Positions 62,110-64,000 of a DNA stretch of 64,000 bases are shown here, one piece after another. Made by a program: the position numbers and the translations under genes. The notes beneath the pieces are model-generated. The model was not told the origin of the DNA and made no database searches. It saw nothing but the letters and a program-made list of their open reading frames with translations. Position 1 is the first letter of the stretch, and each line of letters starts with the position of its first letter. This DNA is from an uncultured Bacteroidia bacterium (GTDB lineage: Bacteria > Bacteroidota > Bacteroidia > Bacteroidales > Prolixibacteraceae), in contig CAIXZH010000066.1 in the NCBI GenBank assembly GCA_903923905.1, positions 62,001 to 126,000 on the forward strand, given 5' to 3'.

Positions 62110-63720
62110 TTATAGCCTGATCAGATTTAAAAGGAAAACGTCATTTTCCCGGATTTCAAGTTCTTTTGAAAATGTTTCATCTGGTTTGACCTCAATTATT
62201 TCTGTTGAAACAGGAGAACCGTCATTTTGTTTCTTTAGTTCCTCAACCTGTTGTTTGTTCAGTTGTTTTGGTTTACCCATTTCCAGATAAACAGAGTAAG
62301 GGTCATTGACATGATATCCTACTTTAAACATTTCCAGCGTGTATTTTCCTGTCGGAACATGAGTAAAATTTACTTTCAGCTTACCCTTTGATCTGGCAGG
62401 CTGATCTTTAGCATAATAAATCTGGTTATTTACTGAATCTCCCGGATGAGTGTTGGTGAAATCCCAACAGAGCAACTGGATTCCTCCATTATTACCTTTG
62501 CAGGCCCATGAACGTGTATCTGTATTGGCCAAACCGGTTTTCCCCAGTTTATTCATAAACTTATAGGCATAAAAGGCAGATTTACAAATGCCCTGGATAG
62601 TGAGCAACCCGAACCCGCCATGAAAAGGGGTAAAACGAGGTCCTGCTTCTTCAAAAATGTCGGTAAATGTCCAATACGACATCGAATTGGCCGCATTTCC
62701 TACCTGTTTGATTTTTTCCAATATGTATGCTGCCTCATGATAACTGTCGTGAATCGGATCGGCAGGAGTGTAGGACGAACTCCACTCGGTATAATGAAGT
62801 TCCAGGTTTGGCATGGAAGAGGTTGATATTTCCTTGCGTGAATTCAGGATGTCTCCACTGACAGCCATTGAATCTTTACTCAATACGGTACCTGCATTCC
62901 CAAATTCATCCAAAAAACCTTGTTTTACGCCGTAAGAGTGGGTGCTGACAAAGTTTATGGGAACCTTATTTTTCGTGCAGAAATCAATCATCTCAGGTAA
63001 CCAGGCAGCCCCTGCAGTAGCCGGTCCGCCGACTTTATATTCCGGATTTACACTTTTGATTGCTTTCACCGTGTACTTGTAGAGTTTGAAATATTCCTCC
63101 TGTGTGCCGGTCCAAAAGCCAGGTGATAAATTTGGCTCGTTCCAAACTTCAAAATACCAGGTTTTTAGCTCGCCAGTACCGTACCGTTCTGTAAGGTGTT
63201 GCACCAGATTGCGTATGAGACCTTCCCATTTATCATAGTCTTTTGGCGGAGTAACATTTCCTCTCCACCAAAAGATCGTTTGACTTCCGCTTGCCAGCGC
63301 CGCGGGCATAAATCCAAGTTCCACAAAAGGTTTTATGCCAATGCTTTGCAAAAAATCAAACAATACATCAATATACATATAGTTGTACTGAGGAATTCCT
63401 TTGCTGTCTTCGGTGTAAACGGCCATATCGTCAGTAAGGAGTCCGTGCATACGGATGTATTTAAAATCGCAGGTTTTTTTAACGAAGGCCAGTTGTTGCT
63501 GCCAGTCAGCCCGAAGTCCTTCATTCGCCCTGCCGGCTCCAATGCATTGCTTAAACAGGGTATTCATTGTTCCATTCTCAACCTCATAATCAACGTCAAT
63601 TATCCGTTGAGGATTTTCCGGATTTTTATCCGTTCTACTCTGTGCAAAAACAGAAGTCGTTGCCAACAGGGTAATTGCAACTAAAAGAGAGCAATTTAAT
63701 TTCATTTTAAAGTTATTCAT
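62110..63720 (-). CDS. GH39-family glycosidase, secreted
   Basis: A 536-aa retaining glycosidase with a signal peptide (about 1-27). The GH39 barrel has IRMHGLLTDDMAVY, FVELGFMPAALASG, FEVWNEPNL with acid/base Glu195, GGPATAGAAWLPEMI, and LHYTEWSSS with nucleophile Glu312. A C-terminal beta domain (about 440-536) completes the family layout. Characterised GH39 members are beta-xylosidases, alpha-L-iduronidases, and some arabinosidases or galactosidases. The window context suits a plant side-chain sugar. It starts one base after the stop of the upstream GH5 gene, so the two form an operon. The ATG at 63720 gives a normal signal. Confidence 0.9.
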   Translation of the reverse strand: MNNFKMKLNCSLLVAITLLATTSVFAQSRTDKNPENPQRIIDVDYEVENGTMNTLFKQCIGAGRANEGLRADWQQQLAFVKKTCDFKYIRMHGLLTDDMAVYTEDSKGIPQYNYMYIDVLFDFLQSIGIKPFVELGFMPAALASGSQTIFWWRGNVTPPKDYDKWEGLIRNLVQHLTERYGTGELKTWYFEVWNEPNLSPGFWTGTQEEYFKLYKYTVKAIKSVNPEYKVGGPATAGAAWLPEMIDFCTKNKVPINFVSTHSYGVKQGFLDEFGNAGTVLSKDSMAVSGDILNSRKEISTSSMPNLELHYTEWSSSYTPADPIHDSYHEAAYILEKIKQVGNAANSMSYWTFTDIFEEAGPRFTPFHGGFGLLTIQGICKSAFYAYKFMNKLGKTGLANTDTRSWACKGNNGGIQLLCWDFTNTHPGDSVNNQIYYAKDQPARSKGKLKVNFTHVPTGKYTLEMFKVGYHVNDPYSVYLEMGKPKQLNKQQVEELKKQNDGSPVSTEIIEVKPDETFSKELEIRENDVFLLNLIRL

Positions 63721-63721
63721 A

Positions 63722-64000
63722 TCAATATGGATACGTTCCATTAGCTGCTCCGGTAACCAATGCTTTTAGACCTTGTTGATCGACTGGTACTCCGGTACTC
63801 CTGGTGAAGAGTCCTGTACCTTGATCGCCGGTAAAACCGGCATCCCAGTAGAATGGGGCCAAACCGTAATTCTTAGCCTGTGTCACTACATATTGCAGAT
63901 AATAGGCCCTCGAAGCCAGGTGGTTGGTCAGATCACTTCCGGTTAGTGACAACCGGCGCATTGCTCCAAATTCGCCTAAGATAACAGGGTAACCGTTATC
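63722..64000 (-). CDS. GH5-family glycosidase, C-terminal end only
   Basis: The minus-strand frame is open to the window edge and encodes the last 92 residues of a cellulase-type (GH5) enzyme. GYPVILGEFGAM near the edge contains the nucleophile Glu of the family. YLQYVVTQAKNYGLAPFYWDAGF then gives the aromatic residues usual in the last barrel strands. GH5 covers cellulases, mannanases, xyloglucanases and galactanases; no subfamily can be set from this part. It is cotranscribed with GH39. Confidence 0.85.
   Translation of the reverse strand, partial: DNGYPVILGEFGAMRRLSLTGSDLTNHLASRAYYLQYVVTQAKNYGLAPFYWDAGFTGDQGTGLFTRSTGVPVDQQGLKALVTGAANGTYPY

Overview
This 64 kb window is chromosomal DNA of a Bacteroidota bacterium, most likely an environmental, plant-glycan-degrading member of the Bacteroidales/Marinilabiliales type. 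The evidence is SusC/SusD proteins, CarboxypepD_reg TonB receptors, an ECF sigma/FecR pair, DUF4296 and DUF1566 proteins, a three-gene SdhC-A-B complex, and many promoters of the Bacteroidota form (TTTG or TTG, about 19-20 bases, TAnnTTTG). Shine-Dalgarno sites are mostly absent. No tRNA, rRNA, CRISPR or intact insertion sequence was seen.

Bases 1-28647 are mostly housekeeping: the end of a DUF1566 surface protein, an M23 peptidase, mannose-1-phosphate guanylyltransferase, a MlaE/MlaF/DUF4296 operon, an amidohydrolase, a radical SAM protein, a GH92 mannosidase, PgeF, a ComB-type phosphatase, a PatB-type lyase, CysS, a cyclophilin lipoprotein, IspD, DUF2461, cysteate synthase, a histidine kinase split by a C9 tract, a hypothetical protein, succinate dehydrogenase/fumarate reductase, an alpha/beta hydrolase and a lone TonB receptor. 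Convergent genes here are separated by long, near-perfect hairpins. ComB and cysteate synthase suggest sulfonate (possibly sulfonolipid) metabolism.

Bases 28740-44561 hold a polysaccharide utilisation locus: ECF sigma, FecR anti-sigma, STN-SusC, SusD, GH35, a GH-A-fold enzyme and GH53. It reads as a beta-1,4-galactan (type I arabinogalactan/pectic galactan) system. Its sigma/FecR/STN chain would let substrate binding at the outer membrane switch on transcription.

Bases 46524-64000 carry a second, SusCD-less glycan cluster: GH29, DUF5703, GH16, an unassigned 765-aa probable glycosidase, GH127-like, a beta-propeller/phosphoesterase, GH39 and a partial GH5. This enzyme set would suit a fucosylated arabinogalactan or hemicellulose.

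The joints of the accessory region are marked by three DUF4143-type AAA ATPases and by decayed toxin-antitoxin genes: a HigA fragment at 30067, VapB with a truncated VapC at 44580, and a PF09720-like antitoxin with a truncated RelE/ParE at 48304. Next to these lies a repeat-rich patch (48672-49920). There, two 25-bp-arm hairpins are each bracketed by inverted GTCATTSCG-type repeats. This architecture, together with the unassigned enzymes, is the least ordinary content of the window.
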